Part shown: one piece after another, positions 1-7,546 of the stretch | How the letters are laid out: each line of letters starts with the position of its first letter | How positions within the stretch are numbered: the stretch's first letter is position 1 | IMG/VR virus record: IMGVR_UViG_3300013004_000139 | Span: 1-29,421 of that record | DNA length: 29,421 nt | Direction: 5' to 3' (one strand) | Source of the DNA: a virus | Position numbers and translations under genes: made by a program | The notes under the pieces: generated by a model | The model's database searches: none | What the model was told of the DNA's origin: nothing | What the model saw: only the letters and a program-made list of their open reading frames with translations

Positions 1-340
1 AGTTCTCTAGTGTTGCCTCAGCAAAAGCAGTGTTCAGGTTAACCTGCATACCCTGCTTGTATAGCTTTGCAACGTCAAGAACCTGGTCAACCTGTACCTC
101 ACCGAAGTCAGGCTGGAACTGTAGCTCTAGACCGTTCATTGTGTAACCAACGTTACGGAAGCCAGCAGTTACGCTTGCTGTATTAGACAGGGTCTCTCTG
201 TAAGTACCTGTTGGGTTACCAACAGTTCCTTCAGCCTGGTAGGCTGGAAGGTTTCCTTCAGCTAGAACACCTGGCTCATATGTAAATAAAGCGGCGGCAC
301 CAACGATAATGTTAGTACTCTGTCCTCTTGTATATGCCAT
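1..340 (-). CDS. Major tail tube protein, C-terminus cut by window edge
   Basis: The first 113 residues are visible; the gene runs off the left edge. It starts MAYTRGQSTNIIVGAAALF and continues with a turn-rich beta pattern containing VGYTMNGLELQF, FGEVQVDQVLDVAK and NTAFAEATLEN. This pattern, with an acidic E/D-V-x-V-D-Q strand followed by a T-x-x-A-E-A-T-L segment, is typical of phage tail tube (major tail) proteins, which polymerise into the tube that conducts DNA. The start is the ATG at 338-340, preceded by an AGAGGTG ribosome site. It follows the head-tail connector genes, the usual place for the tube gene, and has its own extended -10 promoter at 391-399, which suits an abundant protein. 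The role is an inference from sequence style and position; I am fairly sure. Confidence 0.75.
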   Translation of the reverse strand, partial: MAYTRGQSTNIIVGAAALFTYEPGVLAEGNLPAYQAEGTVGNPTGTYRETLSNTASVTAGFRNVGYTMNGLELQFQPDFGEVQVDQVLDVAKLYKQGMQVNLNTAFAEATLEN

Positions 341-390
341 GTAATTCACCTCTTTTTCTTTAGAATAGTAGGCGTGTTTCCTCAAAAATA

Positions 391-399
391 AGTATACCA
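391..399 (-). promoter_or_regulatory. Extended -10 promoter for the tail tube gene
   Basis: On the minus strand the sequence reads TGG-TATACT. It lies in the 66-base gap before the tail tube gene and leaves a leader of roughly 45 bases containing the AGAGGTG ribosome site. No -35 box is visible at 16-18 bases. The same nine-base element, TGG-TATACT, occurs at 7923-7931. Confidence 0.5.
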
Positions 400-406
400 G
401 CCTATT

Positions 407-1009
407 TTAAATAATTTGTTTTGTAGCTAGTTTTGGCTCAGGAGTCCAGTCTGCACTGGTTAGTTCTGGCATTGCGTGGTAGTCATATTCAATGATAATC
501 TTGTTACCACCGTAAGTTCTGGCAGTTCCAAAGTCAATAATGTCTCTGGACTCTTCTAGCTGATATACCTTAAAATCATGGAAATAAAACATGTTGTCTA
601 TTAGGTCTGGAGACTGGACAGTTCCTAGATTTACCTGACGGTTTGAAGCCCAATTGTTAACTTCTTCTGCTGTCTCATTGCCACGATCCATAAGACGCAA
701 AACCTGCTCCTGAATCTGAACCATCTTCTCAATTGGGTTTTCTCCATTAGCATAAAAGTAGTACATAATCTGCTCACATTTTATGTGTGGAAAGTTCTTT
801 TTGTTCATCTTAATTAGTCTATCCCAGGTAGCCATAGTTCCGCCTGTGGGGAAGTATTGGGTTAGATCATTTATAGTTGATGGCAAGGTTGGAAAGAATG
901 GGGTATCTAGTCCAGTGCTATCAGCTATCTTGCTTTGTAAATACTTGTTTATCCAAAGAACTGGTGTATTTAATAATGTATCGTTAGCCAATCTTAGCCA
1001 CCCCCGCAT
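407..1009 (-). CDS. Putative tail-completion / head-tail connector protein
   Basis: A 200-aa protein not recognised with certainty. It begins with a helical stretch (WLRLANDTLLNTPVLWINKY), has a central charged helix containing NPIEKMVQIQEQVLRLMDR, and ends in a beta-rich region with KIIIEYDYHAMPEL. It sits between the HK97-gp10-like gene and the tail tube gene, where phages encode tail-terminator or tail-completion proteins, so a connector or terminator role is inferred from position. The ATG at 1009 overlaps the upstream gene by 26 bases and has only a weak GGA ribosome site. A TTG at 991, seven codons in, sits behind a G-rich GGGGGTGG and is a reasonable alternative start. Confidence 0.55.
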   Translation of the reverse strand: MRGWLRLANDTLLNTPVLWINKYLQSKIADSTGLDTPFFPTLPSTINDLTQYFPTGGTMATWDRLIKMNKKNFPHIKCEQIMYYFYANGENPIEKMVQIQEQVLRLMDRGNETAEEVNNWASNRQVNLGTVQSPDLIDNMFYFHDFKVYQLEESRDIIDFGTARTYGGNKIIIEYDYHAMPELTSADWTPEPKLATKQII

Positions 1010-1661
1010 TTGCTATCCATCGGTATCCAGTTGATACTCCTTTTGAACGGCCCATACGCTTACCTGCCGCTAAATTGTTCTTATAGGCAACTGGGTTTTC
1101 AAGGTGTGCAGCTATGCCACTTACTCTCAGAAACGCCTGTGTAAAATATTTATTAAAGAAGTTATCAAAGACTTCCTCGAATTTACCCTGAACATTTCCT
1201 CCTGGGTTTTCAATAGTCACTTCTGACTTTACGAAGACCTCTTCTCCATCCTGAACAAATCTTAATGCTTGAGCTTGCTTTGGCCTAATCTTTACTGGAA
1301 TGCCTTCTTCCATAATCTTAGCCTTATTATAAAATGGTGTGTTAGAGCCATTCTGGATTGTAGTTGACTGTCTAAAAGATGATCTAAAAGAAAGCCCTAA
1401 GTTACTGATTGAATAATCAATGTCGTATAGTCTGGCATCTGGGCTGCCTGTTTGGTTCCACTCATATACGTGATGAAGCATTGCTGGATTTGTTCTGGCA
1501 TTAGAGTCTATGTAGGTCTTTAATACTTCTAGTGTTTGCACCCCCAAAGAATGCATCAACTGTTGCTTGCCCATCTGGACACCATCCAAAAAGCCAGCAG
1601 AATAATTCATAATGTTCTTCATGTCTTTAGCAAACTGTCTGCCATCAAATCTAACTCTCAC
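984..1661 (-). CDS. HK97 gp10-like head-tail connector protein (putative)
   Basis: A 225-aa protein starting on GTG, with a four-base GTGA overlap with the upstream stop and a GGCGG ribosome site seven bases ahead. It opens with a basic N-terminus (MRVRFDGRQFAKDM) and a helical region, then carries MEEGIPVKIRPKQAQALRFV, the typical position and style of the RPKKAKALRF-like strand seen in phage neck or minor capsid proteins of the HK97 gp10 type. The family is longer here than the usual 120-150 residues because of the C-terminal extension ending in a basic segment (AAGKRMGRSKGVSTGYRW). It lies in the standard capsid-to-tail connector block. I infer a neck or tail-completion role with moderate confidence. 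Confidence 0.6.
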   Translation of the reverse strand: MRVRFDGRQFAKDMKNIMNYSAGFLDGVQMGKQQLMHSLGVQTLEVLKTYIDSNARTNPAMLHHVYEWNQTGSPDARLYDIDYSISNLGLSFRSSFRQSTTIQNGSNTPFYNKAKIMEEGIPVKIRPKQAQALRFVQDGEEVFVKSEVTIENPGGNVQGKFEEVFDNFFNKYFTQAFLRVSGIAAHLENPVAYKNNLAAGKRMGRSKGVSTGYRWIANAGVAKIG

Positions 1662-2107
1662 AGATCTACCGCCTGATTCTCTGACCTACGCACAATTACC
1701 TTGTAGTATTCAACAGATCCAAAAGGCCCCACAAACGGTTCAACAGTAGCTACTTCAAAAAGAGTTGACTTTCCTGCACGTGGACCAGCCGTTTCTAAAT
1801 AAATCTCATTAAAAAACTTATCTTTTATATTTGTAACAATAATATTTGTAATTGAGTTTTGGCTGTCTGTGCTTGAAAAACGAATGTCTGACATAACACG
1901 ACCAAGCATTACGCTGTCTTGAGTAATATTTGCATTTGGTTTTACGTCTTCTTTCCAGGCTGTCCCAGCTGAGTTAAAGTTACAAGCAATAGTCTTGTCG
2001 TGAATCCAGTTTTTCTTAACGTTTCCATATGGACCTTGGTCTACAATTGGGTAGTAAACATCTGCAAGCATTGGGAAGATAAAGGTAGTGCTTTCGCAGG
2101 TAGGCAT
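1658..2107 (-). CDS. Putative head-closure (stopper) protein
   Basis: A 149-aa, mainly beta-strand protein. It reads like a small phage head-closure protein: an N-terminal FPMLADVYYPIVDQGPYGNV segment, a central stretch on changing units or values (MLGRVMSDIRFSS), and a C-terminal strand pair ending EYYKVIVRRSENQ. Stoppers such as SPP1 gp16 close the portal channel after packaging. The ATG overlaps the upstream TAA by one base (TAATG), with GGGG eight bases ahead, so it is translationally coupled to the connector gene before it. No catalytic motif is seen. The call rests on size, beta character and its place second after the connector gene. Confidence 0.5.
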   Translation of the reverse strand: MPTCESTTFIFPMLADVYYPIVDQGPYGNVKKNWIHDKTIACNFNSAGTAWKEDVKPNANITQDSVMLGRVMSDIRFSSTDSQNSITNIIVTNIKDKFFNEIYLETAGPRAGKSTLFEVATVEPFVGPFGSVEYYKVIVRRSENQAVDL

Positions 2108-3003
2108 TATAGGACCCCAAGTCTAGTAATAGATTTAGCATACTTTGAAAGTATCTTATCTACAACAATGTTTCCTGTTCCCTCAAACATCCTCTTATCA
2201 AACTGAAGTCTAAATTGATCAGTATTGTAAGACGTAATGTACCTCTGGTAGTAATCAATTCTTCCACATTTAATGTCATCAATTAGAAGGGTTGCAGCTC
2301 TGGCAATATCTGATGGAACAGCTGGGTATCCTGACTCTAAGACAAATCTGTAGTCATATCCATTAGGGAATCCACGCAAAGGTGGAAGATTAGCATCTAC
2401 TATATCTGACATGGCTGTTGGCATAATTAGAGGGGCCTGCTCATCTCTGTTAACAATGTCTAGCATTGTCTCAGTAATAGCAGTTTTATCTTTTGTAATT
2501 TCGTATACACGGTCTGTTACTAAAACGTTATTTTCGTATACCGCCAAAATCTTCTTTGCATCCATCCACAATGGAATGTAGTCTGCCCCTAGGCCTACAG
2601 TCTCTAAGACTTTCTTCTTGTAGTAAAAACCTTCTGGGATTACTGAGTCAATAACTGCTCTAGCAATCTCTTCAAATCTAGTGTATTCTGCAATTTGAGA
2701 TGCAGTTTCTCCCAATGTTGATGGAGTGACGTATGGCCTTACGATGCTAAACACATCATCAAAAATTGTTTCTACCTCGTCTAGATCTGCAGTAATAATG
2801 ACTTGGTAATCTGTATCATACTTTGAGCTTAATGGGTATTGGATTATATCTCCAGACATTGCTGAATAGGAAAAGGTATCTTGAACCGAAAGATCAGCCA
2901 AATCAATTACGGTTACAGTTATGTCCGAATCCAGAGTAACTATACTTGGGACTTCGAAACTAATTGTTAGATTAGAATATGGCTGAGCTCTTAGAATTTC
3001 CAT
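2107..3003 (-). CDS. Putative head-tail adaptor with N-terminal beta domain
   Basis: A 298-aa protein in two parts. Residues 1-90 are beta-rich and Ig-like in style (SFEVPSIVTLDSDITVTVID; a Tyr-Asp-Thr-Asp-Tyr-Gln-Val strand). Residues 100-298 are mostly helical with a charged helix, a YDYRFVLESGYPAVPSDIAR segment, then ATLLIDDIKCG, as in gp6/gp15-type adaptor proteins that bind the underside of the portal, where helices with A-x-x-L-x-x-D are common. The N-terminal domain is an addition relative to the usual ~110-150 aa adaptor. The ATG overlaps the upstream TAA by one base. The function is inferred from gene order: capsid, small protein, adaptor, stopper. Confidence 0.5.
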   Translation of the reverse strand: MEILRAQPYSNLTISFEVPSIVTLDSDITVTVIDLADLSVQDTFSYSAMSGDIIQYPLSSKYDTDYQVIITADLDEVETIFDDVFSIVRPYVTPSTLGETASQIAEYTRFEEIARAVIDSVIPEGFYYKKKVLETVGLGADYIPLWMDAKKILAVYENNVLVTDRVYEITKDKTAITETMLDIVNRDEQAPLIMPTAMSDIVDANLPPLRGFPNGYDYRFVLESGYPAVPSDIARAATLLIDDIKCGRIDYYQRYITSYNTDQFRLQFDKRMFEGTGNIVVDKILSKYAKSITRLGVL

Positions 3004-3308
3004 TATTTACCAAAACTCCTAGCAACCTCTTCTGGAGTTGCAGACCTGACATGGCTACGTTTTAGCCATTTTTCTGCACTTGCTTTAGTTACAATATTGT
3101 AACCTTTTAAAATTTTACCTACGCCTGGCCAAGATACATTCTTGGTAGAGTGAATGGCTACTGTCTCTTTTTCTTCAACATCTGGCGTGTTTCCAGTGTC
3201 TGTTTTTCTTACTGAGTTAGAACCAATTACGTCATTGCTGTCAGAGATAACTGACACGTTTTTATTGATTTTAGGTTCAGAAGAAATGACAACATTATTG
3301 TCTTCCAT
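3003..3308 (-). CDS. Small post-capsid protein with Gly/Pro-rich C-terminal motif
   Basis: A 101-aa protein of unknown function. The first 55 residues are polar, low in hydrophobics and probably disordered. The last 45 form a compact conserved-looking module: WPGVGKILKGYNIVTKASAE, then KWLKRSHVRSATPEEVARSF. I recall similar modules after the capsid gene in actinobacteriophages, but I cannot name the family. The start is the ATG at 3308 behind a strong AGGAGG. It has its own extended -10 promoter at 3330-3338 and lies after a strong hairpin downstream of the capsid gene, so its expression is probably set apart from that of the capsid. Confidence 0.6.
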   Translation of the reverse strand: MEDNNVVISSEPKINKNVSVISDSNDVIGSNSVRKTDTGNTPDVEEKETVAIHSTKNVSWPGVGKILKGYNIVTKASAEKWLKRSHVRSATPEEVARSFGK

Positions 3309-3329
3309 TTAATAGCCTCCTAAACTTAT

Positions 3330-3338
3330 ATTATAACA
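3330..3338 (-). promoter_or_regulatory. Extended -10 promoter after the capsid gene
   Basis: The minus strand reads TGT-TATAAT, a perfect extended -10. It is followed after 12 bases by an AGGAGG ribosome site and the ATG at 3308. The hexamer at the expected -35 distance (TCCTGC) is not a match. It probably drives the connector operon 3308-407. Confidence 0.6.
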
Positions 3339-3347
3339 GATATTAGA

Positions 3348-3377
3348 AGAGGGCAGGAGCCGAAACTCCCACCCTCT
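3348..3377 (-). terminator. Strong hairpin after the major capsid gene
   Basis: On the minus strand AGAGGGTGGGAG pairs with CTCCTGCCCTCT: a 12-bp stem with two central G-U wobbles, closed by the loop TTTCGG. It begins 20 bases past the capsid stop. The bases after the stem (TCTAATATC) are not a clean U-tract, so it may act as a partial terminator or as a 3' stabiliser of capsid mRNA rather than as a full intrinsic terminator. A new promoter starts directly behind it. Confidence 0.55.
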
Positions 3378-3397
3378 CTAAAAGGTTAAGCTAAGAC

Positions 3398-4510
3398 TTA
3401 GGAGTCTGAGCTATCTGCGTCAGCGAACGCAATTGCGTCCTCTTCCTCCCACTGAATACCGAAACGTACGAATACGGTGTACTCAATGGTGTCCTTCTTT
3501 GGTACGTACTGACGGTTTACAGTGATGTCTCTCTGGAAACCCCATACACGGTTCTGAGGGAATGTAAGGTCTACATAACCTGCAGGGTAGTAAGGAACTT
3601 CCTGAACATCAACGCCTAGAACACGAGTTGTACGTGCTCCACCGAATGTCTGGCCCTGTCCATCAAGGTAAGCCTGGGTGTTAGCCTGGGTGTTACCGTT
3701 CTTTCCAAGTGCCTCAGCAATTGCATCTGACAAGGTACCGTTGTTCTTAACGATTCCCTGGAATGCATCTGTACCAGCATAGAACTTAAGATTGCTCTTA
3801 AGTGCACGGTACTTACGTGGCAATGCAGTAATAATCTTCTGCATAACCTCTGGTGTCCATGCGTTGTCAGCTACTGTTACAACAGCTTCGTGTGCATCTC
3901 CATTGGTCTTGACCTTGTTAACGAAACCATTCATAATAGATGTAAATGGGTTCGAACCAGCTCCAGTACCATTGATAGCTAGATCCTCAATGTCATTCGC
4001 AAAAGCGTTTGTCATCAAACGAACTAGGTGATCTTCAAGAGCACCACCTTCAACGTTGTCTTCTAGTGCTTCTGATGAAACTTCCCAGTCAAGACGAATC
4101 TTCTTTGTAGTCAATTCTACCTTGCTGAATGTTGCACCTGTGTTTGTGTACTCTGCGTTAGCCTGAGCTGCAGCACGAATAACACGCTCTCCTACGTTAA
4201 CTTTCTCAAGTTCCATAGAGTTAGCTCTCATCGTTACACGACGACCATCCTTGGCGAGAACTGTAGCATCCCATACGTAGTCAATAAAACGACGTGCCTG
4301 TTCAGGGCGTAGGATACCGCTTGCCGCATCACCCGAAGGATTTACGGCATTAGGACCAGTTGTAGTACCAAAGCTGGCGGTTGGAATGTTTCCGAGTGTG
4401 TTAGCACCTGGATCAGCCACTCCACCAATTCCTCCAGACGCAAATGCACCTTCGCCATTAACTTCGTTAGCACCAGCACCTGGATAGTTCTTAATAATCT
4501 CTTCCGACAT
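3398..4510 (-). CDS. Major capsid protein
   Basis: A 370-aa protein of HK97-like type. A flexible Gly/Asn-rich N-terminus (about 65 residues) precedes RPEQARRFIDYVWDATVLAK, a hallmark opening of phage capsid proteins, then EVSSEALEDN, a long helix region, LKFYAGTDAF, and a C-terminal beta part (VLGVDVQEVPYYPAG; KDTIEYTVFVRFG). It assembles the shell around the scaffold encoded just upstream. The start is the ATG at 4510, eight bases after AGGAGG. An in-frame GTG three codons earlier lies inside that ribosome site and cannot be the start. The ~65 N-terminal residues may be a cleaved propeptide, since a prohead protease is encoded next door, but they could equally remain. Confidence 0.85.
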   Translation of the reverse strand: MSEEIIKNYPGAGANEVNGEGAFASGGIGGVADPGANTLGNIPTASFGTTTGPNAVNPSGDAASGILRPEQARRFIDYVWDATVLAKDGRRVTMRANSMELEKVNVGERVIRAAAQANAEYTNTGATFSKVELTTKKIRLDWEVSSEALEDNVEGGALEDHLVRLMTNAFANDIEDLAINGTGAGSNPFTSIMNGFVNKVKTNGDAHEAVVTVADNAWTPEVMQKIITALPRKYRALKSNLKFYAGTDAFQGIVKNNGTLSDAIAEALGKNGNTQANTQAYLDGQGQTFGGARTTRVLGVDVQEVPYYPAGYVDLTFPQNRVWGFQRDITVNRQYVPKKDTIEYTVFVRFGIQWEEEDAIAFADADSSDS

Positions 4511-4535
4511 AATTGTCACCTCCTAAGTGATTTGT

Positions 4536-5105
4536 TTATCTAAATAGATCGGCAGTTTTGAGGAAACGTCCGCCCCATAGGGATTTCTCAATCTTTTCTG
4601 ACTGAGCTTCCTGTACAATCTCGCCGAGATCGCCAGACTTACGGAAAGCGGTGTCTAGCTCTACAGCGTCGACTCTCTTTCCAAATTCATTAAACTGTCC
4701 CTTGGCTTCTGCTACCTCTGTTTTTACAGAATCAATTGACTTGCTTAGTGCAGATACCTGCTCGTGTAGAGCTTTTACGGTATTTGCTAGATCGCTAAAG
4801 GCTGATGTTAGAGTACCCTGAATCTCAGTAACTGCATCTACAATTACCTGATTCGACTTAGATACCTCATCTACCTCAGATGCAGCTGCAGCCTTCATCT
4901 CGTCTTCAGACTTCATTTCGTCTTCTGACTTGGTTTCGTCTTCATCTTCCATCTTCTCTTCATCCACAGATTTCTCTTTGTCCTCAGAGTAAGACTTCTC
5001 TACTGCATCTTCGGTTGGGGCATCTGCCTCTGGAGCGACCTGTGACTCTTCTACTACCTCATCAGACTTCTCAACGATGTCTTCTGTGATTGTTTCTTCA
5101 TTCAT
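4536..5105 (-). CDS. Scaffolding protein from an internal start (predicted)
   Basis: An in-frame ATG at 5105 (residue 254 of the protease-scaffold gene) sits eight bases after a perfect AAGGAGG. Starting there gives a 189-aa protein that begins MNEETITEDIVEKSDE. It has a very acidic region with repeated K-S-E-D-E-M, an Ala patch, and then a long coiled coil (SKSNQVIVDAVTEIQG through SKSIDSVKTEVAEAKG) before a basic or aromatic end (LWGGRFLKTADLFR) likely to touch the capsid. Acidic coiled-coil proteins of this kind are phage scaffolds. Lambda does the same: Nu3 is made from an internal start in the protease gene C. That the start is used is inferred from the ribosome site. Confidence 0.6.
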   Translation of the reverse strand: MNEETITEDIVEKSDEVVEESQVAPEADAPTEDAVEKSYSEDKEKSVDEEKMEDEDETKSEDEMKSEDEMKAAAASEVDEVSKSNQVIVDAVTEIQGTLTSAFSDLANTVKALHEQVSALSKSIDSVKTEVAEAKGQFNEFGKRVDAVELDTAFRKSGDLGEIVQEAQSEKIEKSLWGGRFLKTADLFR

Positions 5106-5864
5106 AGGACTTGCCTCCTTCTTAATCTCAATTGTATTAATGCCTTTAGCACTATCAACTAAGAACTTTATCATATCTGTTTTTTCGTTATCGTTCTTCT
5201 CAACGAAACCTATATTTTGCATTGGAGCATTTGATGTAGGGCTTACCTCAGAATCGTTCTCTGACAGCATGACTATGCCAGACTCTGCATCCCAAAAAAC
5301 ATTCTCAATTGGGGTATCTAAGCTTTCGCCCTTAATCATATCTACTCCGTCAACTTTTTCGACAGATAATACATTCGCAAACTGATTTGCTGGATTATCT
5401 ACTAGAGATAATTCTACCAGATCATAGTCTTTAATAATGCGAATTTTTGAATCTATTTTCTCATCATATCCGTCATCCCACTTGTTCATCTTTCCACCGA
5501 TAGAAAAGCCTGATAGGGTTCCGTCTAGAACCTTTTCCCAAGTGTTCTGAGCACCCTTTGAGATGTATGTTGAAACATAGACTCCAGAGTAAAACTTTTT
5601 AGCTTCTGGGTCAAAATACTTATCTTCTTTAAAAGAGATCATTTTTCCAACTGCTGTTGGCTGGTGCATCTCTCGAATGTTCCCACGGAATTTAGCAAAA
5701 GCCTTTAGGCTTGCATCTGTGGTGACTATGTCTGCCTGCTTGTCTACGTTGTCAAGTGTGGCAAATCCAGAGACAACACGTCTCTCCTTGTCCACTTTAC
5801 TGAACGGCATTGATAGGCGAACGTTGTCACCCTCTGTGTCCCAATGGGCCTTTTGTATAGTCAT
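4536..5864 (-). CDS. HK97-family prohead protease fused to scaffold
   Basis: A 442-aa two-part protein. Residues 1-170 are an HK97 (U35-type) prohead protease: VSGFATLDNVDKQADIV near 31-47, H67 in R-E-M-H-Q-P, S121 in G-F-S-I-G-G, and E151 in DLVELSLVDNP, matching the His, Ser and Glu positions of the family. The linker (about 170-250) contains no motif I know. Residues 254-442 are an acidic coiled-coil scaffold. The enzyme cleaves scaffold and capsid propeptides inside the prohead. The start is the ATG at 5864 with only a weak GAGA. A TATAAT lies nine bases upstream (5874-5879) without the TG extension, which would make a nearly leaderless message. It is encoded between portal and capsid, the canonical order. 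Confidence 0.85.
   Translation of the reverse strand: MTIQKAHWDTEGDNVRLSMPFSKVDKERRVVSGFATLDNVDKQADIVTTDASLKAFAKFRGNIREMHQPTAVGKMISFKEDKYFDPEAKKFYSGVYVSTYISKGAQNTWEKVLDGTLSGFSIGGKMNKWDDGYDEKIDSKIRIIKDYDLVELSLVDNPANQFANVLSVEKVDGVDMIKGESLDTPIENVFWDAESGIVMLSENDSEVSPTSNAPMQNIGFVEKNDNEKTDMIKFLVDSAKGINTIEIKKEASPMNEETITEDIVEKSDEVVEESQVAPEADAPTEDAVEKSYSEDKEKSVDEEKMEDEDETKSEDEMKSEDEMKAAAASEVDEVSKSNQVIVDAVTEIQGTLTSAFSDLANTVKALHEQVSALSKSIDSVKTEVAEAKGQFNEFGKRVDAVELDTAFRKSGDLGEIVQEAQSEKIEKSLWGGRFLKTADLFR
5114..5120 (-). promoter_or_regulatory. Internal Shine-Dalgarno for the scaffold start
   Basis: AAGGAGG on the minus strand lies eight bases before an in-frame ATG at 5103-5105, inside the protease-scaffold gene. 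It is stronger than the site in front of the full-length gene, which argues that scaffold alone is made in excess. Confidence 0.6.
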
Positions 5865-5912
5865 GTTATCTCAATTATACTGGCTTTTTACAAAAAAGTT
5901 ATAAAATCGTTA

Positions 5913-7544
5913 CTAATTTGAAGATCTACCCTCACCAGCTGGATTTCTTCCAGATATGGTGGCTGGGCTATCTGAAGAGTTATTTGCTCTTTCAGAATCT
6001 CTTTCTCTGTTTTGTGCTGTGTTAGCTCTGGCATCTGCAGACTGTCTTGTGGACATTTCGAATGGCTCATCTCCGTCTGGACGCTGTGGCAAGCCTAGCT
6101 TTTCACGTGCCTCGTTTGGAACCATGATCTGAGTCTTTACGTAACGCTCCAGAATCTGTGACTGAGCAATCTCATCTGTGAGAGTTAACTCGTTAAACTT
6201 AAAGTCTAGAATATCGGTTTTCTCTTTAATAATTTTGCTAAGAATTTTTTCTAGGTTTGCCTGTGCTGGACGGGCTACCTGCTCTTTAAATGTACGGTCT
6301 TGAGCAAGTGCTGCTGCAATCTGAGAGGAATCCCCTCCACCAATCTTAGACAATGGAACCTGGTGAGCAACAAGAATATCATCACGGTTTCTAATACGAT
6401 ACTCGTTGAACGATGCCTCTTGAACACCCGCCTCGATTGGCTCCATTTTAAACTCGACCTTGTTGCTGTCTGTGTCTGCTGGAAGAGGGATGTATAGCGT
6501 TCTGTGAGATTGTCCTTTTAGGCTTGTCTGCAAGAATCTAAACATCTTATCTTCTGCGTCAGAGGATAGCTTAGCACCCTTTAGAGTTACGATGTATCTT
6601 GGAACACCCTTGTTTCCAAAGTAGTCAATATTGTACTGAGATGCTAGCTGGTCTCCGTGCAAAGATGAAACAGCAGACATGATATCTGGAACACCATAGA
6701 AAGTATTCAGCGGTGAGTATTCCTTGTAGTGAATAATTTCATTTGGTCTTGGGTCTCCAGTAATTGGATTTGGATTCTTTGCCCCGAAATTTCTAAAGTA
6801 AACAACCTTCTGTCCAATAATCTGGACATAACCATCACGCAATCTACGCACACGCATGGTTGTGGCTGGAATGTGTCCAATGTAGCCAATCTCTCCAGCA
6901 ACGGTTCGTCCAATTTCTAGGTATCCATTTCCAGTAGCCTGAACGTCAGTATAGAACTTTGTCATCACGTTGGTGAAAGAGTCATCACTATTAAGGCTTT
7001 CTAGCCATTCCCGCAATTCAACCTTAGCCCTCTCAATACGCTTTCTTGCTTTTTCAACTGCAGAATCGCTACTAGATGCTTCTAGCTGCATCAAAGTTCT
7101 CTTGGAAACGTGAAAGTCGTAGCCTAAGCCAACAATGTTTTCGACCTTGGCGTCAATAGCTGCGTGATTAGCAAATGAGGTATCATAGTAGTTTGCAAGC
7201 TCATATAAGTTCCAAGGTGGGGTGATGACATCAAACATTCCATAGCCATTGTGGAATACGGATCCTGGGTTTATTTCCTTAGAGGCTGATCCATTAATAC
7301 CAGTATTTCTTGCTAGAGCACTATTCTGATACCCTTGGTTTGTGGTATCTACTCCAGTAAAATCTAGGCTTTCATAGGACTTAGCAATACGGTCAGAACG
7401 CCTCTTAAAGTTTTTCTCTAGGCCTGAAAGGCTCTTTAGGTCTTCCCATTTTTTAGCAAACGGGTCTTGCTTTTTAAATACATTTTCTTCTTGCTCTAGC
7501 TCTGGAGCAAAAATTTGAATTGGGTACTGGTAGTCATCTGACAT
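5913..7544 (-). CDS. Portal protein
   Basis: A 543-aa protein that forms the dodecameric DNA channel at one capsid vertex. Recognisable portal segments in order are: WNLYELANYYDTSFANHAAI (N-terminal helix), then VENIVGLGYDF, an ATGNGYLEIGR strand, IPATTMRVRRLRDGYVQ, and IIHYKEYSPLNTFYGVPDIM followed by a hinge-helix region with the YNIDYFGNKGVPRYIVTLKG stretch. A C-terminal helical domain contains REKLGLPQRPDGDEPFEM, and the Ser/Asn-rich tail is probably disordered. The length and the Y-G-V-P-D/E segment match the common tailed-phage portal family. The ATG at 7544 has GGAGATGAG ahead, which overlaps the end of the small upstream gene, so the two are coupled. It lies directly before the protease gene. 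Confidence 0.88.
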   Translation of the reverse strand: MSDDYQYPIQIFAPELEQEENVFKKQDPFAKKWEDLKSLSGLEKNFKRRSDRIAKSYESLDFTGVDTTNQGYQNSALARNTGINGSASKEINPGSVFHNGYGMFDVITPPWNLYELANYYDTSFANHAAIDAKVENIVGLGYDFHVSKRTLMQLEASSSDSAVEKARKRIERAKVELREWLESLNSDDSFTNVMTKFYTDVQATGNGYLEIGRTVAGEIGYIGHIPATTMRVRRLRDGYVQIIGQKVVYFRNFGAKNPNPITGDPRPNEIIHYKEYSPLNTFYGVPDIMSAVSSLHGDQLASQYNIDYFGNKGVPRYIVTLKGAKLSSDAEDKMFRFLQTSLKGQSHRTLYIPLPADTDSNKVEFKMEPIEAGVQEASFNEYRIRNRDDILVAHQVPLSKIGGGDSSQIAAALAQDRTFKEQVARPAQANLEKILSKIIKEKTDILDFKFNELTLTDEIAQSQILERYVKTQIMVPNEAREKLGLPQRPDGDEPFEMSTRQSADARANTAQNRERDSERANNSSDSPATISGRNPAGEGRSSN

Positions 7545-7546
7545 TA

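Noticed and set aside
4511-4519. GTG start at 4519 for the capsid gene
   Set aside because: It lies within its own Shine-Dalgarno; the ATG three codons later has correct spacing.
4880-5385. Plus-strand frames antisense to the protease-scaffold gene
   Set aside because: Low-complexity Leu/Ser/Pro translation mirrors the acidic repeat on the real strand.
5874-5879. Strong promoter ahead of the protease gene
   Set aside because: TATAAT is present nine bases before ATG but lacks TG extension and -35; mentioned under the gene and not counted in the set.
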